The notes under the pieces: generated by a model
Seen by the model: the letters and a program-made list of their open reading frames with translations, nothing else
What the model was told of the DNA's origin: nothing
Database searches by the model: none
In this document: one piece after another, positions 1 through 8,225 of the stretch
How the letters are laid out: each line of letters begins with the position of its first letter
Position numbering within the stretch: position 1 is the first letter of the stretch
Assembly: GCA_049414625.1 (NCBI GenBank)
Contig: JBMSAU010000138.1
Span: 6,095 to 70,094 of the forward strand
Direction: 5' to 3'
Source of the DNA: WYEG01 sp049414625
GTDB taxonomy: Bacteria; Desulfobacterota; Thermodesulfobacteria; Thermodesulfobacteriales; Thermodesulfobacteriaceae
DNA: 64,000 nucleotides
Translations under genes and position numbers: made by a program

Positions 1-631
1 GCTTGTTTTTCTCTCCCTCCTCTTTTTTTAGACCGCTTAGATGCTTTTTCAAGAGGATCCTTTCCGCCTCCTCCCATAGGGGTAAAAAGTCCGCAGTTCT
101 TATAGGGATGCGCACAAAGGTAAGGGGTGGTCCTTCGTCAAGCTCAGGCGTTACCCTATGGATCATCACTCCAGTTTCTGCGCTCCTTGCGCTGATTAGC
201 TGCCAAATTACCTCTTGCCAAGTCCCCTTAGGTCCTCCTGGTAAGGCTGGATGAAGATTTAAAAGAGGGATCTTTTCGCAAAACTCCTCCGACACAATCC
301 ACATGTAACCAGCAAGCATCCCAAAATCAACCTCTTCTGGCAAGAGCTTATAGACCTCTTCATGGTATTTTTTTCTCCATTCCTCTAAGTTTGTGTTTCT
401 TAACTCGGGCATAAATTTCTTAGCAGAGAAGGTAACGACCCTTAATCCCATTTCCTCTTTAGCGACACGGATCAACCTATCCGAAGGCTCGCTTTCCCCA
501 GGGTCTCTACTTACGAAAACATAACCAATCTCTAAGGGCAGAAAGCCCTCTTTAATTTTACGGTAAGCCATCTCAAGAAGTAGGAGAGCTGCCTCATCCC
601 TTCCTGTAGTAAACCAGCCTATCCTTTTCAT
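1..631 (-). CDS. Formyltransferase family protein, PurN-like (C-terminus beyond window)
   Basis: Formyl transfer from 10-formyltetrahydrofolate, most likely to GAR in purine synthesis. The product contains LNLHPALPGGPKG, matching the Asn-x-His-Pro active-site segment of GARFTase, and TPELDEGPP, matching its Asp-Gly-Pro loop. The first residues (MKRIGWFTTGRDEAA) differ from the usual SGxGSN phosphate-binding N-terminus, so this is a divergent member and the substrate is uncertain. The start is ATG at 629-631 after GGAGAAGAAG. It is the last visible gene of the recJ-dgt-like operon, 10 bases after the HD hydrolase stop. The frame is still open at base 1, so the gene is cut by the window edge after about 210 codons. 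Confidence 0.75.
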   Translation of the reverse strand, partial: MKRIGWFTTGRDEAALLLLEMAYRKIKEGFLPLEIGYVFVSRDPGESEPSDRLIRVAKEEMGLRVVTFSAKKFMPELRNTNLEEWRKKYHEEVYKLLPEEVDFGMLAGYMWIVSEEFCEKIPLLNLHPALPGGPKGTWQEVIWQLISARSAETGVMIHRVTPELDEGPPLTFVRIPIRTADFLPLWEEAERILLKKHLSGLKKEEGEKNK

Positions 632-641
632 CTTCTTCTCC

Positions 642-1697
642 CTATACCCAGGGGTTTGGCAGGAAAAACTCTTGATACTGTGTTAGGGCAAAACGGTCGG
701 TCATGCCAGCAATGTAGTCAGCAACAAGCCGCTCCTTCGGCTCATGGGGTAAGATGCTTCTCATTTTAACAAGATATTCTATCTCCTCAAAATGTTCCAT
801 ATAGTATTCAAAAAGTCGATAAAGAATCCCCTTTGCCTTCTCAAGCTCCTTTCGGACAACCTTTGCTTGATAGACCCGTTCAAAAAGAAAATCTCTCAGC
901 ACATAAAGGGCTGAAAGTTTCTTTTCATCAACTAAAATTTCCTTTCCTCCCGCCAAATGCGTAGGATAGATTACCGCTTTTACCAAGGTGTCTATCCTTT
1001 TGGAATGGGTATCCCCAAGCTCCTTTTTTACCAAATCAGGAAGGTCCTCTTTTGAGATAATACCAGCCCGGATAGCGTCATCTATGTCGTGGTTTACATA
1101 GGCTATGATGTCAGAGATCCTAACTACCTCGGCTTCAAGAGTTAGGGGTTTTCGGTCTTTGCTCAAAATCGGACCCCTCCCCTTAGAGTGAGAGACAATC
1201 CCGTCCCGGACCTCCAGCGTTAGGTTTAACCCTTTGCCTTCCCTTTCTAAAAGGTCAACCACCCTACCGCTCTGTTCATAATGCCTAAAACCCCCCGGTA
1301 GGAGCTCGTTTAACACTTCCTCCCCAGCATGCCCAAAGGGAGTATGACCAAGGTCATGCCCAAGGGCTATAGCCTCTGTTAAATCTACATTTAGACGAAG
1401 AGCCTTAGCTATAGTTCTTGCGATCTGAGCTGTCTCTAAAGTATGGGTTAACCTTGTGCGAAAGTGGTCTCCCCTCGGGGCTAAGAACACTTGGGTCTTA
1501 TGCTTTAGCCTCCGGAAGGCTTTAGAGTGAATGATCCTATCTCGATCCCTTTCAAAACAGGTCCTAATTTCACACTCAGGCTCAGGACGAAGCCTTCCTC
1601 GGCTCTCCCTTGCCTTACAAGCATAAGGAGAAAGATACCGATATTCCTCCTCTTCCTTGATGATTCTTATGTTCAAAGAGGGTTCATTCAAGCTCAT
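642..1697 (-). CDS. dGTPase-like HD-domain triphosphohydrolase
   Basis: Probable deoxyguanosinetriphosphate triphosphohydrolase-like enzyme, cleaving dNTPs to nucleoside and triphosphate. About 351 residues, the usual length of the short Dgt-like group. The HD-superfamily signature is clear: His in RTRLTHTLE (about residue 85), the GHDLGHTPFGH segment (about 113-123) and the distal Asp in YVNHDIDDA. The frame is open farther upstream, but ATG 1695-1697 is chosen because it follows GGAAGAC within the end of recJ and gives a normal N-terminus; the overlap with recJ is 14 bases. Coupling with RecJ and a purine gene fits a nucleotide-pool and repair operon. The true substrate cannot be read from sequence. 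Confidence 0.88.
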   Translation of the reverse strand: MSLNEPSLNIRIIKEEEEYRYLSPYACKARESRGRLRPEPECEIRTCFERDRDRIIHSKAFRRLKHKTQVFLAPRGDHFRTRLTHTLETAQIARTIAKALRLNVDLTEAIALGHDLGHTPFGHAGEEVLNELLPGGFRHYEQSGRVVDLLEREGKGLNLTLEVRDGIVSHSKGRGPILSKDRKPLTLEAEVVRISDIIAYVNHDIDDAIRAGIISKEDLPDLVKKELGDTHSKRIDTLVKAVIYPTHLAGGKEILVDEKKLSALYVLRDFLFERVYQAKVVRKELEKAKGILYRLFEYYMEHFEEIEYLVKMRSILPHEPKERLVADYIAGMTDRFALTQYQEFFLPNPWV

Positions 1698-3366
1698 CTT
1701 TAAAGTCTTCCACCCTAAACTCAAGGTTTCCACTAAAGCTATTGATGTAGGGCTCACAGGCAAGAAGAATGGGCTCCCTTTTCATTTGCCTGTTAAAAAG
1801 AACCCCCCTCACCTCTCGAAAACCATCCTTAAGCCAAATTTCACAATGTTTTTCTTTAAGAGGCTTGATTTCTTTAACTTCAAACTTCTTTAAAAGCACC
1901 ATCGGAGGTTCATGACCAATCCCATACGGCGGAAGCTCCCTAAGAGCTACGAGATTTTCCTCCTCGAGAAACTCAGAAACCCTGCCCTCATAGTCAAGAT
2001 AGATGAGCTCAAGCTCTTGAGGGACATAGCCTTTTAAGCTTTCTTCCAAATAGGATATCAGCTCACCGAGCCTATCCTTTTCTATCTTTAAGCCAAAAGC
2101 CGAGGCATGCCCTCCAAGCTGGACAAAAAGGTCCTCCCGTCGGCTAAGAAGGGCTAAAAGGTTTAAGCCCTCTGGGCTTCTTGCTGAACCAACAAGGGTT
2201 CCGTTTTTGTCAGCTGTTAGGACTATGGCAGGTTTCCCTGTATAGGACTTAAGCCTCTGGGCAAGAACCCCAAGATGTCCCTTAGGAAGACTTTCATCAA
2301 AAATAAGAACAAAGCTTTCTCTTTCTGCCTCTTTTCGTTTTTCTAAAACCCTCTCCCAAAGGCTTGCAGAAAGGCTTTTTCTTTCCTCGTTCAAGCTGTC
2401 TATCTCTTTAAGAAGCATGCTGATTTTGGTCTCGTCTTTTTCCTTTAAGAAATTGAAGAAAAGCTCGGGGCGACCAAGCCTAAAACAGGCGTTGATCCTT
2501 GGGATGATAGAAAGCTGAAGGTCCCTTTCGGTTATCCCATACCGAAGGTCGGAAAGTAAAGCCCTAAGAGCTGGGAAGGATGACCTCTCAAGCTCCCTGA
2601 AACCAAAGTAGGTGATAAGCCTATTTTCTCCAACAAGGGGCACCATGTCTGCAAGCGTGGCAAGCCCGGCAATCTCTAAATAGGGTCTTAGCTTAGGAAC
2701 CGTATCTTTTGTCGCAAAGAAACCCTGTTCAAAAAGATAACTCCTTAGAGCTTTTAGAAGCTGAAATACAACCCCTGCTCCGCAGAGATGATGGAGGCTT
2801 TCGCATTGACTTCTTTTTCCGGTGAGGGTTATCGTCCGGGGGAGGTCCTGAAATTCATGATGGTCGGTGATGATGACATCAAGGCCTGCTCCTTTCGCAA
2901 GCTCAACCGTTTCTCCGTCCGCAACGCCAACATCGATAGTGATGATAAGACTTACTCCTTGAGCTTTGAAGTAGGGAATAGACTGGGGATGAAAACCGTA
3001 GCCCTTGTGTAGCCTGTCTGTAAAGTAGACGACGAGGTTTTCTTCAGGAATTAATTTACTTAAAAAATCGTAGAGAATGAAGGCTCCAAGGATCCCGTCT
3101 GCGTCAGAATCGGCGTAGAGACCGATCCTTTCGTTTGTGCGCAAAGCGGTCTCTAATCGTTTGACCGCAAGCTCCATGTCCGGAATTAAAAAGGGAGAGG
3201 CAAAATCCTCAAGCCTTGGGAAAAGGAACCTGTAGGCTGAATGAAGGTCTTCAAAGCCCCTGCGAGCTAAGTAGCTTGCTAAGAAAGGCGAAAGCCCCCC
3301 TTCCTTCAAAAAGACTAAATACTTCTCCTTATCAAGCGGACGCTCAACCCAAACAGGTCTTTTCAT
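1684..3366 (-). CDS. recJ: Single-stranded-DNA-specific exonuclease RecJ
   Basis: 5'-3' single-strand exonuclease of recombination and mismatch repair. About 560 residues, typical for RecJ. Visible DHH-family motifs are ADSDADGILGAF (motif I, near residue 84; the usual first Tyr is Ser), TDHHE (the DHH motif, near 164) and GGHASAFG of the DHHA1 domain near 420, followed by the RecJ OB region. ATG 3364-3366 (MKRPVWVERP) is preferred over an upstream in-frame start that would add 11 untypical residues. No ribosome-binding site precedes it. A candidate promoter lies so close that the mRNA may be leaderless. First gene of the operon with the HD hydrolase and formyltransferase. Confidence 0.93.
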   Translation of the reverse strand: MKRPVWVERPLDKEKYLVFLKEGGLSPFLASYLARRGFEDLHSAYRFLFPRLEDFASPFLIPDMELAVKRLETALRTNERIGLYADSDADGILGAFILYDFLSKLIPEENLVVYFTDRLHKGYGFHPQSIPYFKAQGVSLIITIDVGVADGETVELAKGAGLDVIITDHHEFQDLPRTITLTGKRSQCESLHHLCGAGVVFQLLKALRSYLFEQGFFATKDTVPKLRPYLEIAGLATLADMVPLVGENRLITYFGFRELERSSFPALRALLSDLRYGITERDLQLSIIPRINACFRLGRPELFFNFLKEKDETKISMLLKEIDSLNEERKSLSASLWERVLEKRKEAERESFVLIFDESLPKGHLGVLAQRLKSYTGKPAIVLTADKNGTLVGSARSPEGLNLLALLSRREDLFVQLGGHASAFGLKIEKDRLGELISYLEESLKGYVPQELELIYLDYEGRVSEFLEEENLVALRELPPYGIGHEPPMVLLKKFEVKEIKPLKEKHCEIWLKDGFREVRGVLFNRQMKREPILLACEPYINSFSGNLEFRVEDFKDELE

Positions 3367-3370
3367 CTTG

Positions 3371-3399
3371 TTAGTAAAGAATATTTTAACATGTTGCAA
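3371..3399 (-). promoter_or_regulatory. Candidate sigma70-type promoter of recJ
   Basis: Read on the minus strand: TTGCAA (3394-3399), 17 bases, TACTAA (3371-3376), then only four bases (CAAG) before the recJ ATG. The -35 is a fair match and the -10 is weak (3 of 6). The paired palindromes at 3384-3420 overlap the -35 and spacer, so a protein bound there would block this promoter. Confidence 0.35.
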
Positions 3400-3420
3400 A
3401 GAATTGGAAACATGTTAAAA
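3384..3420. promoter_or_regulatory. Paired palindromic operator-like element between recJ and galE
   Basis: TTTTAACATGTT (3384-3395) and AACATGTTAAAA (3409-3420) form a perfect 12-base inverted repeat. Each arm contains the same self-complementary octamer AACATGTT (3388-3395 and 3409-3416). The octamers start 21 bases apart, two helical turns, so two dimers could bind one DNA face. The element overlaps the proposed recJ -35. Operator function is inference. Confidence 0.55.
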
Positions 3421-3510
3421 ACAACGAGAAATGTTTGATTTAAGCTTAATTTTTAAAACTTTGAGGAGTTTTTCTAAAGAAAATCTGTCTTAAATGGAGA
3501 AAATTTGCCC

Positions 3511-4482
3511 ATGAGAGTCCTTTTGACTGGAGGGGCAGGCTACATCGGTTCCCATGTGCTGAAGCTTCTTTTTAAAGAAGGCTATGAGGTTGCGGTTTTG
3601 GACAATCTTTCTACCACCTCAGGAGAAAACCTAAAGTGGGGATTGCATTATAAGGTAGACCTTTTAGATGAAGAGGCTGTTTTTCAAGTTCTATCTGAGT
3701 TTAAGCCTCAAGTGGTCCTGCATTTTGCCGCTTTTATCGTCGTTCCAGAAAGCGTAGAAAAACCCCTTCTTTACTACAAGAACAATGTTTCCGGAACAAT
3801 TCATCTTCTCTCTGCCATGAGAAGGGCTAAGATAAAGAAGTTTCTCTTTTCCTCTTCGGCGGCTGTCTACGGAATCCCTGAGGATATTCCCGTACCTGAG
3901 ACAGCCCCTCTTAAGCCTATAAGCCCTTATGGGAGGACGAAGGCTATGGTGGAGCAGATCCTTAAAGATATGGCAGATGCCGATGAGGTCCAGTATGTAT
4001 CTTTGCGGTATTTCAATGTTGCTGGTGCTGACCCTGAGGGGGAAGTCGGACCTACCTATAAACAGCCAACCCACTTGATACTAAGGGCTTTGAAGGCGGC
4101 AAAAGGAGAGCTTCCTTACCTTGAAATCTACGGAACAGACTATCCCACAAAAGACGGAACCTGCGTAAGGGACTACATTCATGTCATGGACTTAGCTAAA
4201 GCCCATCTTTTAGCCTTGAAATTCCTGCTTGAGACCTCAGTATCCGAGGTTTTTAACTGCGGATACGGAAGGGGCTATTCTGTGCGTGAGGTAGTTGAAG
4301 TAGCGAAAAAAGTTACAGGCATAGATTTTCCTGTTAAAGAAGGACCAAGGAGACCAGGCGACCCACCGATGCTCATCGCTAAGGTGGATAAGATAAGAGA
4401 GATGCTCTCCTTTGAGCCTGAGTATGACGACCTGGAAACCATAATAAGTCATACTTGGCAATGGTTAAATAGACCTAAATAA
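3511..4482 (+). CDS. galE: UDP-glucose 4-epimerase (extended SDR family)
   Basis: NAD-dependent sugar-nucleotide epimerase, cytoplasmic, interconverting UDP-glucose and UDP-galactose for surface polysaccharide. The N-terminus has LLTGGAGYIGSH (GxxGxxG of the Rossmann fold, residues 7-13). SSSAAVYG carries the catalytic Ser, and YGRTK (Tyr140, Lys144) is the YxxxK motif; CVRDYIHVMDL is typical of GalE. 324 residues is standard. ATG 3511 is chosen over TTG 3505 because the Rossmann strand begins right after it; GGAG lies at 3496-3499. It diverges from recJ across the palindromic element. Specificity for Glc versus GlcNAc substrates is not resolved. Confidence 0.9.
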   Translation: MRVLLTGGAGYIGSHVLKLLFKEGYEVAVLDNLSTTSGENLKWGLHYKVDLLDEEAVFQVLSEFKPQVVLHFAAFIVVPESVEKPLLYYKNNVSGTIHLLSAMRRAKIKKFLFSSSAAVYGIPEDIPVPETAPLKPISPYGRTKAMVEQILKDMADADEVQYVSLRYFNVAGADPEGEVGPTYKQPTHLILRALKAAKGELPYLEIYGTDYPTKDGTCVRDYIHVMDLAKAHLLALKFLLETSVSEVFNCGYGRGYSVREVVEVAKKVTGIDFPVKEGPRRPGDPPMLIAKVDKIREMLSFEPEYDDLETIISHTWQWLNRPK

Positions 4483-4508
4483 AAACTTAGAGAGCACAGA
4501 GGGAAGCG

Positions 4509-5465
4509 ATGGAGAGGGTAAAAGTTTTAGTGGTTGGGGCAGGTCCAGCGGGGATTGCCTGCGGGGTTGAAGCTAAGGAAGAAGGGATAGAGCCGACAGT
4601 CATACTTGAAAAGACAGACCACATCTGCGATACAATCGTTCGGCTTTTCCGCCCTGGGAAAAGGGTTGATGCCGTATGGCAAGGGGTAGATGTAGCTCCC
4701 ATTGGAAGACTTAGCTTTGAAACGGAAAGCAAAGAAGACTTTTTAAAAAGGATGGAAAGGATTGTTTCTGAGTATAAGCTTGACATTCGTTTTAATTCGG
4801 AGGTCAACTGGATAAGCAAAAAAGGCGAGGTCTTTGAGGTAAAGGTTAAGGGAGAGCCTAAGTTTTTAGCCGACTTTGTGGTTGTGGCTATAGGCATTTT
4901 TGGTCAGCCAAAAAAACCCGACTATCCCATTCCAAAGGAGGTAAAAGATAAAGTCTTCTTTGAGCCTCCTTCCCTTTGCCCAGCCTCAGGCAAAGTTTTA
5001 GTGGTTGGAGGAGGAGACACAGCGGCTGAGACCGCAATCTTTGTTTGCAAAAACTGTGAAGTCTATCTTTCTTACCGTAGACCTCAGTTTTTCCGCATAA
5101 ACCCGGTCAATCTTTCCCTGCTTGAAGAAAAAGTCAAAGAAGGAAAGATCAAGCTAATGCTTGGGACAGACATTGAGGGTTTGAGCGCTGAAGGAGATAG
5201 GGTAAGGGTTCACTTTAAAGGTGGTTTAAGCGATGTTTTTGATTTTGTCTACTACTGCCTTGGTGGGAGCAGTCCCAAGGGATTTTTGAAGTATATCGGC
5301 GTTGAGTTTGACCTGGAAGATAGACCAAAAGTGGATGAACACTTTGAGACAAACATCCCTGGTCTTTTCTTAGCGGGAGATATCGCTGTTCCTAAAGGAA
5401 GCATACAGCTTGCTTTCAACACTGCCCATGTTATCATTAAGCGGATTAAGGAAAAGATGCAATAG
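4509..5465 (+). CDS. FAD/NAD(P)-dependent oxidoreductase, thioredoxin-reductase-like without CxxC
   Basis: Two-dinucleotide-binding-domain flavoprotein of 318 residues. VGAGPAG (residues 8-14) binds FAD, GGGDTAAE (about 167-174) is the NAD(P)H Rossmann motif, and FLAGDIAVP near the C-terminus is the second FAD contact. The fold resembles thioredoxin reductase or YpdA/FMO-like reductases, but the CxxC redox pair expected near the central domain is absent. It must therefore reduce a different partner, for example ferredoxin, a low-molecular-weight disulfide or a quinone. The start has GAGGG upstream. It lies 26 bases after galE. The substrate is unknown. Confidence 0.8.
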   Translation: MERVKVLVVGAGPAGIACGVEAKEEGIEPTVILEKTDHICDTIVRLFRPGKRVDAVWQGVDVAPIGRLSFETESKEDFLKRMERIVSEYKLDIRFNSEVNWISKKGEVFEVKVKGEPKFLADFVVVAIGIFGQPKKPDYPIPKEVKDKVFFEPPSLCPASGKVLVVGGGDTAAETAIFVCKNCEVYLSYRRPQFFRINPVNLSLLEEKVKEGKIKLMLGTDIEGLSAEGDRVRVHFKGGLSDVFDFVYYCLGGSSPKGFLKYIGVEFDLEDRPKVDEHFETNIPGLFLAGDIAVPKGSIQLAFNTAHVIIKRIKEKMQ

Positions 5466-5502
5466 ATTTCGAATACTTAGAAAAAAAGCCATGGTGTGAG
5501 TT

Positions 5503-7011
5503 ATGCAGGGGCGTGAAAGCTGGGGCACACGAATTGGAATGATTTTGGCTGCTGCAGGTAATGCGGTAGGTTTAGGAAATATCTTAAGGTTTCCTTCTAA
5601 AGCGGCTCTTTATGGTGGCGGTGCTTTTATGGTGCCTTATTTTATATCACTTGTTTTGCTCGGGCTTCCGGTTATGCTTATTGAGTGGGTTGTTGGAAGG
5701 TATGCAGGACGTTATGGACGTGGGTCGATGGTTGGGATTATGGGACAATTTTTTAGGCAAGCTCGATGGGCAAGAGCTTTAGGTGCTATCGGAGTTGCCA
5801 TTCCTCTCTTAATAGTAATGTATTACATCTGGATTGAATCTTGGACCTTGGGTTTTGCTGTTTTCTCCCTTCTTGGGAAGCTTCCTGAACCTGTTATTTC
5901 TTCGGACTATAAATCAGCCATGGCTCCTTATGTAGAATTCTTTCGCTGGTATGCTTCGCCTTCAAGTGTAGCCATTCTATTTCTTTGGATAACTCTTATT
6001 ATAAACTGGATAATTCTTCATCGAGGGGTGATGAAGGGTATTGAGCTTACGGCTAAAATCGGAATGCCAGCTCTAATAATCATGGGATTAATCCTTGGAG
6101 CAGTTTCTTTAAGCGCCAACAATTTTGCCGGCCTTGATGGTTTGAAGTTTATATATTCTCTTGATTTTTCGGGTCTTTCAAATCCTATGGTCTGGGTTGA
6201 AGCCGCTGGTCAGATATTCTTTACCCTTTCCTTAGGAATGGGAGCCATAGCAACTTACGCGAGCTATGTGAAGCCAAAGGAAGATGTGGTAAAAGCAGGT
6301 CTCTATACTGCGGGCTTAAACGAGTTTGTTGAGCTTGTTATCGGAGCAAGCATTGCTATCCCAGCAGCCTTTGCTATGTTTGGAGCTCTTGCTGTCCCAG
6401 AGCTTGCAAAGGAAGGAACCTTCCGTATAGGCTTTATGACCATGCCTGCCATTCTTATGAACCTTCCATTAGGAGAAATCTTAGCCTTTTTGTGGTTTTC
6501 CCTTCTTTTCATCGCCGCCCTTACCTCATCCCTAGCTTTAATTCAACCTTTAGTGGCCTTCTTTGAAGAGGAATTAAAATTAAGTCATAAAAATTCAGTA
6601 GCCCTAAGCATGCTGTTTGTTATAGTGGGTGCTCATCTTTCAGCCTTTGTGCCTGCCTTTCTCGATGAGCTTGACTTTTGGGCAGGCTCCCTTCTTCTTT
6701 TAGTGTTTGCCTTTATTGAAATATTTATTTTTATCTGGATTTTTGGACCTGAAAATTTCTACCAGGAATTAACCAGAGATACAGCTATCAAATTGCCAAA
6801 AGGATTTGTTTATTTAACAGGAATTGTAAGCCCTCTCTTTCTGCTATTCCTTGGCTACTTTTGGATTACTACTCAGCTTGACGCTATTCTTTCCGCATCA
6901 ACCAATCAATGGTTTGCTCGGATTTTTATCTTGGGTATTCTAGTCCTTTTAGTCATCCTTGCGGTGGTAAGTAAGAAAACAAACTATAGATTTGAAAATT
7001 CAAGCACCTAA
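5503..7011 (+). CDS. Sodium-dependent transporter, NSS/SNF family
   Basis: Inner-membrane Na+-coupled symporter of the LeuT/neurotransmitter:sodium symporter family, about 11-12 membrane segments over 502 residues. TM1 shows the family signature GNAVGLGNILRFP with the unwound helix break, followed by GGGAFMVPYF. AGQIFFTLSLGMGAIATYASY is the TM6-7 region. Bacterial relatives carry amino acids, but the substrate here cannot be deduced. No strong ribosome-binding site is visible. It precedes tRNA-Thr by 24 bases and may share its transcript. Confidence 0.9.
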   Translation: MQGRESWGTRIGMILAAAGNAVGLGNILRFPSKAALYGGGAFMVPYFISLVLLGLPVMLIEWVVGRYAGRYGRGSMVGIMGQFFRQARWARALGAIGVAIPLLIVMYYIWIESWTLGFAVFSLLGKLPEPVISSDYKSAMAPYVEFFRWYASPSSVAILFLWITLIINWIILHRGVMKGIELTAKIGMPALIIMGLILGAVSLSANNFAGLDGLKFIYSLDFSGLSNPMVWVEAAGQIFFTLSLGMGAIATYASYVKPKEDVVKAGLYTAGLNEFVELVIGASIAIPAAFAMFGALAVPELAKEGTFRIGFMTMPAILMNLPLGEILAFLWFSLLFIAALTSSLALIQPLVAFFEEELKLSHKNSVALSMLFVIVGAHLSAFVPAFLDELDFWAGSLLLLVFAFIEIFIFIWIFGPENFYQELTRDTAIKLPKGFVYLTGIVSPLFLLFLGYFWITTQLDAILSASTNQWFARIFILGILVLLVILAVVSKKTNYRFENSST

Positions 7012-7035
7012 ACTAAATTTAAAGTTGTAAGCTTT

Positions 7036-7107
7036 GCCGGCGTAGCTCAGCGGTAGAGCAGCGGATTCGTAATCCGCAGGTCGTGGGTTCGATCCCCACC
7101 GCCGGCT
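7036..7107 (+). tRNA. tRNA-Thr (CGT)
   Basis: Complete cloverleaf: acceptor GCCGGCG (7036-7042) pairs with CGCCGGC (7100-7106), anticodon stem GCGGA/TCCGC encloses TTCGTAA with anticodon CGT at 7068-7070, and the T-arm holds GGTTCGATCC. CCA is not encoded. It sits between the NSS transporter and ispF. Confidence 0.95.
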
Positions 7108-7126
7108 GAGTCCAAAAAAAATTTTT

Positions 7127-7600
7127 ATGAAAATAGCTTTTAGCTTTGATGTCCATCCTTTAGTTCGGGGGAGAAAACTTGTCCTTGCTGGTATTCCCAT
7201 TGAGCATGATAAGGGGCTCTTAGGACACTCAGACGGAGATGTGGTGCTTCATGCCCTAACGGATGCGCTCCTTTCAGCTGGAGGTCTCCCTGACATAGGA
7301 ACACTTTTTCCAGACACAGACCCAGCCTTCAAGGACAGAGAAAGTAGCTTCTTCCTTCTTGTCGCCCTAAACAAGCTCCATGAAAAGGGATACAAAGTAG
7401 ATCAGGTAGACCTTACCATCGTTGCTGATGAGCCAAAGCTCTCCCCCTATTATGTAAAGATGAAGAAAAATCTATCCCGGCTCCTAAACCTACCTGAAGA
7501 CAGAATTTCTCTCAAAGCCCGAACGACTGAAGGTTTAATCTTTCAAAAGGATAAGCCTGGGATCATGTGCTTTGCTTTAGTTGTCCTAACCTCTTCATAA
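7127..7600 (+). CDS. ispF: 2-C-methyl-D-erythritol 2,4-cyclodiphosphate synthase
   Basis: Fifth step of the MEP isoprenoid pathway, converting CDP-ME-2-phosphate to the cyclodiphosphate with release of CMP. 157 residues, the family norm. The metal ligands Asp8, His10 (SFDVHPL) and His42 (VVLHALTDALL) are in their standard places, as are GHSDGD and DIGTLFPDTD. ATG 7127 is the only start that keeps Asp8 and His10 numbering. No ribosome-binding site is seen in the A/T-rich 19 bases separating it from tRNA-Thr. Confidence 0.95.
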   Translation: MKIAFSFDVHPLVRGRKLVLAGIPIEHDKGLLGHSDGDVVLHALTDALLSAGGLPDIGTLFPDTDPAFKDRESSFFLLVALNKLHEKGYKVDQVDLTIVADEPKLSPYYVKMKKNLSRLLNLPEDRISLKARTTEGLIFQKDKPGIMCFALVVLTSS

Positions 7601-7655
7601 CCCCCCTTGTAAAAAATCACTTCTGTGTTAGCTTAACCACTTAGGTAGAAGCTAC

Positions 7656-7686
7656 GAGCTCTTAGAGTCCTATCCTCTAAGGTCTC
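7656..7686 (+). other. RNA hairpin in the leader of the FKBP gene
   Basis: CTTAGAG (7661-7667) and CTCTAAG (7675-7681) pair perfectly around a seven-base loop, and the stem extends outward to GAG/CTC (7656-7658, 7684-7686) across two mismatches. It has no T-run, so it is not a simple terminator. It ends about 20 bases before the AAGGAG of the following gene. Role unknown. Confidence 0.35.
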
Positions 7687-7719
7687 GTCTTCTATCAAAA
7701 CTCACAAGGAGTTTGCGTT

Positions 7720-8164
7720 ATGCGTAAAGTGCAGTTTGGTGATGTAGTTAGCATTCATTTAGTTGGGAAGACGAGCTCGGGTGAGGTGTTTGAGGACACC
7801 TATCAGTCTGAGCCTTTTGTGTTCGAGGTTGGCTCGCCGGAAATCATTCCTGGTCTGTGAGAGGCTGTAGTAGGGATGTCCGAAGGAGAAGAAAAAGGAA
7901 GTCGTCATTCCTTCTGATAAAGCCTTTGGTCCAAGAGACCCAAACCTTGTCCGGACAGTGTCTAAGGCTGGGCTTGAGCTTGATGTTGAGCCAGAACCGG
8001 GCATGCTTCTTTCCTTGTTCCTTGACACTCCTCGGGGTGAAATAATCATACCGGCAAGGGTAATAGAGGTAACCGAAGAGGAAATTACCCTTGACCTAAA
8101 CCCACCTTTAGCCGGAGAAGACCTCTACTGCAGCATTAAGCTCGTTCGAATTCTGAACGAATAA
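7720..8164 (+). pseudogene. FKBP-type peptidyl-prolyl isomerase (SlyD-like), disrupted
   Basis: Two joined frames encode an FKBP-type prolyl isomerase of about 147 codons: GDVVSIHLVGKTSSGEVFED, then FEVGSPEIIPGL, EAVVGMSEGEEK, EVVIPSDKAFGPRDP and a long C-terminal IF-domain-like part ending at TAA 8162-8164. Codon 47 is TGA (7858-7860) where an amino acid between IPGL and EAV is expected; one base change from CGA (Arg) would explain it. A second lesion is one extra A in the AAAAA run at 7892-7896, shifting the rest by +1. The start (ATG 7720) has a good AAGGAG eight bases upstream, so decay looks recent. Two independent lesions argue against a single sequencing error. Confidence 0.8.
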
Positions 8165-8179
8165 TTAAACGATATACCA

Positions 8180-8203
8180 GGGCGACCGAGAGGTCGCCCT
8201 TTT
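8180..8203 (+). terminator. Rho-independent terminator
   Basis: GGGCGACC, loop GAGA, GGTCGCCC, then TTTT: a perfect eight-pair G+C-rich stem closing the FKBP transcription unit and separating it from the convergent MFS gene. Confidence 0.85.
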
Positions 8204-8225
8204 AAGGTGTTAAACATCGCAGTCT

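Noticed and set aside
125..160. Repeat-like string CCTTCGTCAAGCTCAGG near the left edge
   Set aside because: It encodes the conserved TPELDEGPP loop of the formyltransferase, so the resemblance to interspersed repeats is coincidental.
1698..1763. Longer N-terminus for the dGTPase-like gene
   Set aside because: The extra 22 codons lie wholly inside recJ and add untypical residues; ATG 1697 has its own ribosome-binding site.
7858..7860. TGA in the FKBP gene as a selenocysteine codon
   Set aside because: The position is normally Arg or Glu rather than Cys, no SECIS-like hairpin follows directly, and a separate frameshift lies 32 bases downstream.
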